DNA of 64,000 bases from Clytia hemisphaerica. Taxonomy: Eukaryota; Cnidaria; Hydrozoa; Leptothecata; Clytiidae. The stretch lies in assembly GCA_902728285.1 (NCBI GenBank), contig CACVBU010000871.1:124001-188000 (forward strand). Reading direction: 5' to 3'. The translations under genes were made by a program, and so were the position numbers. The stretch's first letter is position 1. Every line of letters begins with the position of its first letter. The notes under the pieces are model-generated. The model was not told where the DNA came from. It saw nothing but the letters and a program-made list of their open reading frames with translations, and ran no database searches. Positions 46,817-57,227 of this stretch are shown in pieces.

Positions 46817-47517
46817 CGATTTGTAGGGTACAATCAACTCTCTAAAATTCGAACTGGTATAAAATACGCGCTGTAATTCGAATCTTTCTCTAATTCGAAG
46901 AAAATTCCCCTGTCTCTGTCTCTTGAAAATCGAATTAGAGAGAGTCGACTATAGTTTTTTAGTGATATGACGTTATCGCCTATGGCCATTCGCTTGAATC
47001 TTTGTTTTCATATTGCCGACTATTAGAAGGGTATCATAATATGACACTTCATTAGCATTTCTATAAAATGCAAACTTGCACCATTTTTTTGTCACATGAA
47101 TTTACTTTGCTTTCAATTTTTAGCTTTACTTTTACTTTTGTCACATGAATTTACTTTGCTTTTAATTTTTAGCTTTGCTTTTACTTTTGTTATTGACTAA
47201 AGTGATTAAATGTGATTTTGAACAATTTTAAGAGATTTTAACATAAGTCAAGTCAATGCACATGCTACAAAGTAAGCATTATTTAAGGAAAATGGTTCCA
47301 TGGTAAGGGCTCTCAAAGAAAGTTACTTCTAGAATCAGACGTTCAACTTTTTTAATCCTTTTTTTCAGAAAAGAAATCATAATATTGGACAATACTGTGG
47401 CTGGCCCACAAATATAATCGAAAATAAAACCACGAAGAAGAATGTTATTAACTAAATAAAAATTATATCCAAATACTAACTACACACTATACCAAAACTT
47501 GAAATCGTAAATCCAAG

Positions 47518-47787
47518 ATGGCGGGTGGTAACAGTGGAAGCAGCGGAGCGGACGCCGTCTCAATCACTATTCTTATCCTTCTAATGTTCATATCATGTGT
47601 TCTGATTGGATACGTCTCACTATTCTTATATACACGTTATAAGAAGAACAAAGACGAACATTATCCGGGTATTGAGTTTTTCCAGAGTTCTTGGTTAGAC
47701 GGAGAACGGAAGCCATTGATACCAGGGAGTGTACACACCAGGACTGTTCAACCAATGATGTCTGATTCTGATGAACCTATTGAAGAA
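47518..47787 (+). CDS. First exon of a small single-pass membrane protein
   Basis: ATG in the context ccaagATGGCGGG opens 90 codons. A Gly/Ser-rich N-terminus is followed by a hydrophobic segment at about residues 15-38 (VSITILILLMFISCVLIGYV), then YTRYKKNKDEHYP and an acidic tail ending SDSDEPIEE. A strong donor GTAAGT follows at 47788. Positive charges after the segment suggest an extracellular or lumenal N-terminus. A possible acceptor ctttaaccatag at about 48150 would add one residue and a stop, giving a protein of about 91 aa, but this is unproven. I do not recognise the family. Confidence 0.55.
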
Positions 47788-48434
47788 GTAAGTCATTTCG
47801 TTTCGTTATACATGTTCGTATTGGACTGTTTAGGGGGTGGACGAACTTTTTCAACTTAAAAAGATTCTTGGCAATGTGTGGATACCCCCTGGAAAATGAT
47901 AAACTTTTCAAAGAAACCCTTGGAAAAATTCTTCTATTACATTAAAATGACGGTGGACGACTAAAATCAGTCTTTTACTCCTGTGAAATTTTATAGAATA
48001 GCTTTTTACCCCCTGAAAAAGTTGAAAAAAACAACTGGAAATTCTTCTCGGATTACACCCTGGAAATGTTCGTCCACCCCTCTGTATGGATATAGACTTG
48101 ATAGCCCATTCAATATGTTTTAACATAAGTGTTGTTTCTTTAACCATAGGCTTGAGTGGTTTACGTTACATAGTATTCTCGAACCTCTATATCTCGAATG
48201 TCTCCTTAACTCGAACAAGTTTTATGTTACCTTCAGTTAATAATGCCTTTATAAACCTTACTACATAACATGGCTGTTTTTTTTAATACTCATGCATTCA
48301 CGTAACCAAATAAGACTATTTGCGCATTCACGCACACCGCTGGGAGCCCAATTGCAGACAACCATTACTAATACTTTAGTATTCCACTTATGGAACGAAT
48401 TCCTTAAAATCATTTTTTCGATTTTTACCTTCAG

Positions 48435-48972
48435 CACATGAAAAACTGATAAAGAAAAAGGTCACAACCTATATCTGAAATGATATCAGGAGATATTAAA
48501 GAAATAAGGCAAAATGACGTCATAAAACGATGACGTCATCGAAAAATAAAAATTTGCCAAAATTTGAAAATTTTTGGTTTTTTGGAAAGAAGACCCTCCA
48601 GGGAACATAAAATATTATTACGAAAACGTTTGAAAATTCGTTAAAAAAAGTCTATTGGCCAAAATTGACAATTTCATTTTTTGCCTGTCGAAGGCTGGAG
48701 CTTGCCCAAACACATTACAGGCAAAATTTAAAAATATCAATTTTGGCTCATAGACTTCTTAAAAAGGATTTTCAGACTTTTTCGTAATAAATTTTTTGTT
48801 CACTGGAAGGTATTCTTCCAAAAAACCAACAGTTTTGAATTTTGGCAAATTTATATTTTCGATGACGTCATCGTTTTTATGACGTCATTTTGCCTTATTT
48901 CCTTAATATCTCCTGATATATTCATTTTCAGATATAGGTTGTGACCTTTTTCTTTATCAGTTTTTCATGCTC
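48435..48972. mobile_element. 538-bp MITE with about 125-bp inverted ends and CRE-like sites
   Basis: The left arm CATGAAAAACTGATAAAGAA and its inverse at the right run about 125 bp inward, through GGTCACAACCTATATCTGAAA, and carry TGACGTCA palindromes on both sides. The interior arms are also partly inverse. No coding frame. Confidence 0.8.
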
Positions 48973-49712
48973 TTTCGACTGAAACAAAATTTTTTCAATT
49001 TTGACGACTTTTTATTTTGGTTGCCATAGTAACCAATGACGTCAGTTTCCATGGCAACGGGTAGTCACACCCGGCCCCACCTCTCAAATTTTGATCTTCT
49101 ACATTCAAGGAACAATATTCAATCATAAAATCCCTTTGCACAAGCTGCTGCACACGGGAAGCTTTTTCGCGACATAGTGGCCCCTACTATAATTGATAAT
49201 GTCTGAAAATGAGTTTGAAATTTTCAAAAAATTTCGCCCTTAGGGTTTTGCCTGGGGAAAAAAGAAATTTCCCAAAAAAGGGATGTTCCACCAGTGGGAT
49301 TTTAGGGGATTTTTTTCCTGAGGCATAACCATCTTATAGAGAAGGTCTGGAGAAAGTTTCAGCTAGATCTTATTTTTTCCCGTAAATTGTGCTAAACGAC
49401 TCCACTAAAAGGGGATTTCCCTGCGGAAATTTTAAACACCACACACTAATGATTTAAAAAGTTTGGACCAAAATTGAGTGAAAAACCACAATAAGTCTGG
49501 GAAAAGTCTCTCTAAGGGTCGATTCTCGATTTTTGGCTCGGGCATACCCGTCATCTCGTAAACCTAATACTCTCCCCCGCCGGGGTTGAAAGACACCGAA
49601 CTCTTTCACAGCTTAATTTGAGCTAATGTCACAAAGAGATGGATGAATATGTGTATGAGAATTTTAATCTCAAAAACTATAATTTTAATAAGGAGTCGAC
49701 ATTTCGAGAATA

Positions 49713-50099
49713 CTTTAGGTGTACAAACTTTCGCAAGCAGAAATTTCGCGATTTTCGCGAAAGTAATGTCTTTAAAAATTCTAGGAAGGGCCATTCGCCA
49801 AAGTTTATGCTGTAAATCTGTAAAACTTCAAACTTTGAAAAAAATGGCACTTTTTATGGCACTTTTTAGCCTGCTAAAAGACTAACAAGTCAAAGGACAA
49901 ATGTTTCAAGTCAATCCAAGAAGTATTTGTCCCTCTAAGCCATTTTTTCATGTGAAAATTCTCAATTTTACGTCTTGATTCATGAAAGTTTATGCTCGCG
50001 AAAAATTTTTTAGTTAAATTCGCAAAAGTAAATGTCGTGAATTTCATGATTTTTCGTCCTCGCGAATATTTCTGCTCGCAAAAGTTTGTATGCCTAAAG
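49713..50099. mobile_element. TA-flanked MITE with TTTCGCGAGCAGAAA motifs, copy 1
   Basis: Ends CTTTAGGTGTACAAACTTTC and its inverse near GTTTGTATGCCTAAAG, flanked by TA on both sides as in Tc1/mariner-type elements. The interior has repeated TTCGCGAAAGT words. It lies just beyond the 3' end of ddx55. Confidence 0.75.
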
Positions 50100-50186
50100 T
50101 ATTCGAAGTAATAAGTTGTTCAATCACATAAAAGTACAGCAAGCTAAAATTCTATTAAAAAAAAACAAATTTCATCTAAAAAGTCT

Positions 50187-53153
50187 CTAAGAATCAGACA
50201 ACAATTCCTCTTCATTCGTTCGCTCTTGATATTGTTTTTCAGTGATTTTCCCTTTCTTCAACTTTTTCAATAAACGTCCTTCTTTCATCAAATCATCAAC
50301 ATCATCAACATCGTCATCGCCATCGTCCTTCAATTTCCTTTTCAAAGTCTGTTTCTCTTTCCGTTCATTTTTTTTCATCTTCTTTTCTTTTTGTCTAGAC
50401 CAGCTATCACTTTTCCGGGTCTGTTGGCTCGCCTTGAATTTCGCTTTCTCGATAGCCTTCTCCTTTGCAGCTTCCGTCTCCTTTTCAACCCTCTCGAGAC
50501 GGGCTTTCTCTCTCACCTTATCCTGATACTTAATCAGTGTCGTATCAACATCCACCGTTTCAAAACCATTCAAATCTTTCTCCTTCAGCTCCGGCATTTT
50601 CGGTAAGTGCAACAACCCAAAACCGTAACCAAGTTTGCAAATATCTAGCTCCTTCATTTGTAAGACGATATTGCATTGATGCTTAATATAACTTTGGATA
50701 AACGAGACAAAAGCTCTTAAGCCTTTTTCATAAACTTCGCGGTCTTTGGAAGCAATTTTACGAATCTTGTGAGACATGCTGTAAGAGTCATCAATGATAT
50801 TCTGTCCCTCATATTCATCGATTTGAACTTTTTGATTGATTTTAACAAAATCGATGTAAGCTACTTCGCTCGGTAGTAGCAATAACAAAGCTTTACCTAT
50901 ATTTCCCATACGGGCGGTCCGCCCACACCGATGAACAAACGCCTCTACATTGGAGGGCGGATCGTACTGGATGACCCAATCGACCGTTGGTATGTCAATA
51001 CCTCGAGCCATGACATCAGTGCAGGTCAAAATCCCATGTTTTATATCTTGAAATTTATTGAATACTTCAGCTCGCTTCACTTTCTGTCCGTGGATAGATA
51101 AAATTGGAATGTTCTTCAAAAGTATGGCTAATAATTTTGTGAAATAATCCACGCATGCGCACGTGTTGAAAAATATGATGAATTTTTCGTCACGATGTTG
51201 TCGAAGTAGTGCGACAAGTCGTTGGAGTTTGAAGTCAGCTTCGCAAACGAAATAGAAGTTGCTTAAAGAATCTGGAGTCCTTTTGATTACATTCTGAGCA
51301 CGCTTTTCACGAACAACAACTTGGACTGGGTTCCGTAGCCCAGCACGAATGAACGATTCGATTTCTGTAGTTTGTGTAGCAGAAAAGAGGCTAGTGCGGC
51401 GTTGCTTTGGTACAAAGGCTAAGATATTTTGTAGGTCTTCACGAAAGTTGGCTTGTTGGAAGAACCGGTCCGCCTCGTCTAAGATTAAAATTTCCAACGC
51501 TTTCAAACCTTTTTGGAAAAGTTCCCCCGTCTTTGTATCTTTCACCATTTTGGCAAATTTCCCTGGTGTTGCGACTATGATGTGACCTCCTTCTTCGTTG
51601 AATTTCTTAACAGGGTCTTCTTTAGATTTTCCACCGACAATCAAGTTACTGGTTAAAGAGATTTTCTCAAGGAATGGGTTAAGAACGTTGTTGATTTGGA
51701 TAGCGAGTTCTCGTGTAGGGGAAAGGATAAGAGCTCCGATGTCGTGTTTCTTGAGCTTTTCTTCGCGGTTTTGTAACATCTCGATCACTGGAAAGGAAAA
51801 AAATATTTAAAATTAATGACGCACATAAATTGTGGTGAACGGTTAATTTGATACTTTATCATCGAGTTGCGTTTTCGGAGCTTTAATATGCCATTCCATT
51901 TTATATCTAAAGAGTGGGGGGGGGATGGACAAACATTTTACATCTAAAGAGGGGGGGGGGATGGACAAACATTTTATATCTAAAGAGTGGGGGGATGGAC
52001 GAACATTTTATATCTAAAGAGTGGGGGGGATGGACGAGCATTTTATATCTAAAGAGTGGGGGGAATGGACAAACATTTTATATTAAAGAGTGGGGGGGGG
52101 ATGGACAAACATTTTATATCTAAAGAGTGGGGGGGGGATGGACAAACATTTTTATCTAAAGAGGTGGGGGGGATGGACAAACATTTTTATCTAAAGAGTG
52201 GGGGGGGATGGACAAACATTTTATATCTAACGAGTGGGGGGGGGGATGGACAAACATTTTGTATCTAAAGAGTGGGGGGATGGACGAGCATTTTTATATC
52301 GAAAGAGTGGGGGGGGGGGGTGGACAAACATTTTATATCTAAAGAGTGGGGGGGGGGAGGGACGAACATTTTATATCTAAAGAGTGGGGGGGATGGACGA
52401 ACATTTTATATCTAAAGAGTGGGGGGATGGACAAACATTTCCAGAGGGTAATCTAAGGAAAATTTAATTTCTAGGGGGTGTTTTTTCATTTTTCGAAGGG
52501 GGTAACTATATTCCACTGCTCCCAAAATCTGAACAAATTTTTAAAAAATTTCTGAAATTCCTCTACAAAATTGGCTCGAGGTGAATCATAAGCATGATTC
52601 ATAATCATATAATAAGCATAAGCTATGCCTGGATGCTTTAAGAACTTTGAAGCATACACGAGCCTAACCAAGGGGCGTACACTTGCTTATAAGAAAAAAA
52701 CATGGTAACGAACCTTAACATGAGACTTAAGACTTGAAGATCTGAGGATCCAAACGTTTAAAGATGGTTCAATAAGGCTCAAAATATATAACCTAGAAGT
52801 CTATAAACCCAAGCCAAATTTAAATGCCCGATTAAATTTAAGAAATGGCCCAAAATCGACTTTCGCGTCCGAACTCCAAATTTTGAAAAACGAGGACATA
52901 AGCTTAATTCTCAATAGATTATTATCTCAATCGACCATGATTGGAACGAACCTGGAATAAGGAAAGCCAGTGTTTTTCCGCTCCCGGTCACAGCTTCGGC
53001 TACAACGTCTTTATTGGATAAAATGAGTGGTATACAAGTTGCTTGAACTGGTGTTGGTTGATCAAAACCAAGGTTGTCCAATGTGTCCAAAGTCGTTTGC
53101 TTCAACGCTTTCTTTAGTTTCAAATTAGCAAATCCACCAGCCGAGGATACCAT
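50187..53153 (-). CDS. ddx55: ATP-dependent RNA helicase DDX55 (Spb4 family)
   Basis: Two exons, 52952-53153 and 50187-51787, join in phase 1 (CCA G|TG) to give 600 aa. The DEAD-box motifs are in order: Q motif with TPVQ (34-37), AVTGSGKT (54-61), PTRELA (91-96), DEAD (171-174), SAT (203-205), then RGIDIP and [10 protein letters not shown]. The Spb4/DDX55-specific C-terminal part follows: the PKMPEL segment, a long charged coiled helix, and [15 protein letters not shown] near the end. This family acts in the nucleolus on 27S-type pre-rRNA during maturation of the large ribosomal subunit. The exon 1 frame is open upstream of the chosen ATG, but that ATG gives the usual family length. The single intron contains a 35-bp minisatellite. 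Confidence 0.95.
51911..52440. repeat. 35-bp minisatellite in ddx55 intron, about 15 copies
   Basis: Unit GGATGGACAAACATTTTATAT plus CTAAAGAGTGGGGG, varying mainly in the length of the G run (about 5 to 12). The C-rich strand is the sense strand of ddx55, so the pre-mRNA would carry C runs and the coding-opposite strand G runs. Confidence 0.9.
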
Positions 53154-53597
53154 GATTGCTTTTTGTTTTTTGTATTTTTGTAAGTTATAAGTCTTATTTT
53201 TCACTAAAAACAAAAAAAAAAGTTGTCAATGAAAATATTCTAACATCCCCTTTCATGTACTACTACAATTTAACTTTTCATTTCTTGAGCTCAACTAGGG
53301 TAAAAGCTTTATTAAACAAAAACAGTAAAAGAACACGAGTAACAATTTGGCAAAAACCTAAGAACAGATTTTAAGAACAATTCCAGTCTGAGAATTTGGT
53401 AATGTCGGATTTAAGCACCTTTGAAACCGACGAGTCGAATAAACAAAACATATTTTTAAGAATATTTTGGAGAACGTTTACACGTAAAATTAACGAGAAA
53501 ACAGAACAGTCGAGCCTTCGCCAAAGTTTACTGGTTGTGGTATATCAAAAGAGTGTCGGACGGAAACGTCCACATAAATTATCGAATCTACTTTAAG

Positions 53598-53800
53598 GGC
53601 AGAAACTTTCGCGTTTTTCGCGATTTTGGTCCTTTTTCGCGAAAAATAAACTTTCCTATTCAGTTTTGCACTGTTTGCTAATTTTTTGCGTGTTTTATGA
53701 GTTTTTGTTACCAAAAAAGGTAAATTTTATATGAATTCGCGAAAGTTCTATCTGTGAAATTTCGGCTAAAACCATAATTCGCGAAACTTAGATTCGCTAA
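53598..53800. repeat. TTTCGCGA element fragment
   Basis: Contains GCAGAAACTTTCGCG and TTCGCGAAAGTT words in inverse arrangement. A partial relative of 49713-50099 and 62961-63338. Confidence 0.5.
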
Positions 53801-54539
53801 AAAAGTATATAATTTATATGGTTCGCTTAACGTTGACAACAAAAACATTTAACTTGTGGTAGAACTTTTGCAAAAAAGACTTTTTTGTGCACAAACTTTG
53901 AATGTCAAATTCATTGTTTGTTTTTTTTCTCCACCACATACCATATCACCCATTGAAAAACCGTTTGATAAATCTTACCTAAGTTCTATAAATTAAATTG
54001 TATAAAAGGTAAATGCACATACAAAGACATAAATATCTTAAAATATAAATACTTGCTATTAAAGAATTAGGGGGTCAAGCAAGACAATCTTCCCAAAACA
54101 ATTAAGTAGTAACCTTCAACTAAAACGAAAAGTGTATCCCAGCTTTTATCGTTTAACCGTGGGGGTGGGGTTGCTAGGTTTGCGAGATGATGGGTATGTC
54201 CGAGACAAAGTTCAAAAATCGACCCTTAGGGAGAGACTGAATTTCGAAAATATTGTCCATGTTTTTACCACCCTTAGGGAGACTATTTCCGCAAAGTTTC
54301 CAAATTTTAGTCAAAACTTCAAAAATTTACGACCCTTTTAATGGTTTTTGTACGAGAGTGTGAGCCCTTCAGGCTCGCACATACCCGGCCGGCATCCAAT
54401 TTGCCAAAGTACCCCCCCCCCGGGCCGTTCAACTTAAGAGTAAAGACTGGAAACTGTAACACATTTTGAAATAACAAACTACCCATGAGAAATAACATCC
54501 TGCCTATTGACTCATAATAAAATCATAATTAAAAACATT
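53801..54539. other. Intergenic stretch without a supported gene
   Basis: AT-rich 5' flank of ddx55 and a C-run near 54412. Nothing coding is recognised. Confidence 0.4.
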
Positions 54540-54639
54540 GGGCTATTCCAGAAAAAATTTGTACCCCCTATGTTGAGGTCTTTTCTTAAAAAGGTGGGTG
54601 ACCCCCCTGGTTTTTTTTGCAATTTATCAGAACTCCCTT

Positions 54640-56461
54640 CTGCGTTCGATCATATCCCACGTAAATGGTTATTTGATTCAATAAGCTTACGATTTCGCAA
54701 CAGTCAATCTCCAATATTGCTCAAAATTCTTGAAAAATTGTATCACCATACATCTCTATTATACGAGGGAAAAGTTTTCGCAACCACATCCGGTGTTCGT
54801 CAGGGTGGCCCAGAAAGCCCTTTTCTCTTCAATCTGTACATAGACTTTGTTATGCGCCTCCTGATGATCGAGAAAAGCCGTAGTGATCCATTAATCCAGT
54901 TCCTTGTCCACAAGTATTGCATAAATAGTCATTCAATCTCAAGAAATGAAAGGGTGATAATGCGCGAGAAAGGCTTGAGTTCATCAGGAACATCGTTTAC
55001 CTTGGTGTGGCTATGCTGATGACTTAGTTTTATTTCTACAATCAAAAACTGGTCTCCAGAGCGCTACTGTTCTGCTTAATGAAGTCTTTACAAAATTTGG
55101 TTTATCCATTAACTCTCAAAAAACCGAAACGATGATACTCAACCATCCAGATGAAATACCCTACCCATCCTCAATTATTGATCTCGGTGAAAGTCAACTG
55201 TCAAACGTGTCAGATTTTAAATATCTTGGTGCTTATCTCAATTCGAATCAGCCTAATACTGGTGAAAAGGAGATCACTCACCGTATTCAATTAGCATCTG
55301 CAAAATTTTCACAAATTTTCACAAATGTCAAATCTTTTACAAAACTTTCATTTAAAGCTGAAAACGAGAGTTTTGTTTTTGAATTGTTTTGTTCGAAGTC
55401 GTATTGTGTATGCCTGTCAGAATTGGAACCTTAATCAAGAACAGTTTAATCGTCTTGACGTGGCGTATCGAAAATTTCTGCGTCGAATGGTACGCGGTGG
55501 TTTCAGATTTGTGAATGAGAATCAAAATGATTACAGATTTTCAATAAACAATGCGCAGCTCCACAGGATCTGTGGAACCTCTGATGTTAGCTATTTTATT
55601 CAATCACAGCAACATCACTATGCTGCACACGTCCTTCGTATGCCCTCTTCTCGTTCTTTGAAATTATTAACATTCAATGATGACCAATACACGAGAAGAG
55701 GTCGCCCTGCCAAGTCTTTGTTGGATCAAGTTGTTGGTCATAAAATGATTTCTATTAGTCAATTTTGTTCTCTTGCCTTAAGCATGAACATATAAACGAC
55801 TGGACATCCATCTCCTTTGTCTTTTTGAAGATAACACGGCTAGCTTCGTTGCCGCCTCGTTTAAAGCATAACATGAAACAATAGATTTTGATGATATACC
55901 ACCTTGTTAACAACGTCAAAACTTATCGACAAAAGTCTCTGTTGTTCTACTCCTCTCAAGTCTTTTATCTATATCATAACAAAGATAACAGAGGCAAAAT
56001 CATCGTCAGCTTGTCAAAACTCCGACTAATATTTCAAAATTTTGACTTAAAAGTGTCTAATAATTTTAGAGAGTGTCACATTCTAATTTCGATATTCTTA
56101 TTACACAGGCTCTCAACTTTGGCAAGCTATTTTTTTCAAGTCATAAAAAAAATTATTGGAGTGACAAAAGGGATTCAAAAGTATACACGCAGTTGAAATT
56201 CTGTATCAGAGTTGAAAAAGTTGATAAAATATATTACGAACTTGTAAAAAAATTCGAAAATAATTTTTTTGTGCATTAGGAGTAATGTTCAAGCTCTATC
56301 AATCTTTTTACCTAAATAATTCAAAGAAATAAAATTATGACGGAATATTGTCGGATTTTTCATACCAATTTTGAAAAACAGGCGGCAACGAAGCTCGCTT
56401 CAAAGAGACAATAAAAGATAGATGTCCAGTCGTTTATATGTTCATGCCTTAAGCAAGAAGT
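54640..56461 (+). pseudogene. Broken non-LTR reverse transcriptase, interrupted by a MITE
   Basis: Frame pieces at about 54640-55019, 55020-55434 and 55325-55783 together cover AFDHIPRKWLFDS, GVRQGGPESPFLFN, the degraded ADDLVLF motif, KTETMI, FKYLGAYL, SRIVYACQNW and TRRGRPAKSL. At least two frameshifts are present, one just before the ADD motif. The last codons (after FCSLALS) are split by the 55784-56445 insertion and resume after it with KK and a stop. Close relative of 45147-46490. Confidence 0.8.
55784..56445. mobile_element. 662-bp element with about 70-bp inverted ends and 9-bp duplication
   Basis: The ends ATGAACATATAAACGACTGG and its inverse continue through ACATCCATCT and GCTTCGTTGCCGCC. 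They are flanked by a perfect 9-bp duplication GCCTTAAGC (55775-55783 and 56446-56454), typical of Mutator-like elements. An open frame at 55888-56196 has no recognisable domain. Confidence 0.88.
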
Positions 56462-57227
56462 AATGATGTGAATTTGAATTTAATTAGTTCGACATGGGAA
56501 AATACCTCTAAGTGAATAGGCCTCACGGTGAGATACCTTCCCATGTCCAACCATGTCCAGTAATGGGCGGTTGTAGAATTTTATTATTATTATAATTACT
56601 TGGATTTTTTTCTCCCACTCTTTTGGACCACCCTGGATTTTCAAACCGATTTTACTGACCATTCTGACCATTACTGAAAATTTTTTCATTCAAAAAACCA
56701 GACCACCCAGGATTTTTTATTTTCCAGACCACCCTGGTCAGACCACCCACGTCACACCTCCTCAACATAGGGGGTACAGACTATTTCTGGAATAGCTCAT
56801 TACATTAGGGTCGGCCTTATGTCCGTAAAATACGATAACGAAGTTTGATTGACCAAATAATAATACTGGTATGATAATGAGACTTGTGATATAAATTGAA
56901 TTAGAAATTATTGTAAAAATTTGTTATAATTAGTTTAAAGATAATATTTGGGGGTAAAAGGAAGCGACAGAAAGGGTGGCACCTCCATGCTGATTCAGAT
57001 AGATAAAAGCTAATTCTTTACGCAACGAACCTCCAAGCAAAATGAAAGGTCGAAAGTTGCTTCAAGGTATGACCTTACATTCAAATGCGCTAGTGCACAT
57101 GCGTGAAATTTCATGAAATATTTCTGACTCAGCATTGTCGGAGCTTTCAGTCAAAACAAAACCTTTAAGAGTGTCGTTTTCTTTGTTTTCTCTGAGTGTT
57201 CTTTTTATATTCATACCAATAAAGCCA

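Larger units (their letters stand above)
54540..56798. mobile_element. Element with GGGCTATTCCAGAAA ends enclosing the RT remnant
   Basis: The left end GGGCTATTCCAGAAAAAAT continues to TACCCCCTATGTTGAGG. The right end is its inverse (CCTCAACATAGGGGGTA ... TTTCTGGAATAGCTC). ATT lies directly outside on both sides. The interior is mostly a reverse transcriptase remnant that probably inserted later. Confidence 0.6.

Noticed and set aside
46493-46876. Several overlapping frames on both strands with a repeating ARRNSDGTPKFGWHAEIRM-type peptide
   Set aside because: Produced by the 19-bp tandem units of the foldback arm (three units equal 19 codons); not genes.
51914-52268. Glycine/tryptophan-rich repeat frames ([10 protein letters not shown] type)
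   Set aside because: Translation of the minisatellite in the ddx55 intron.
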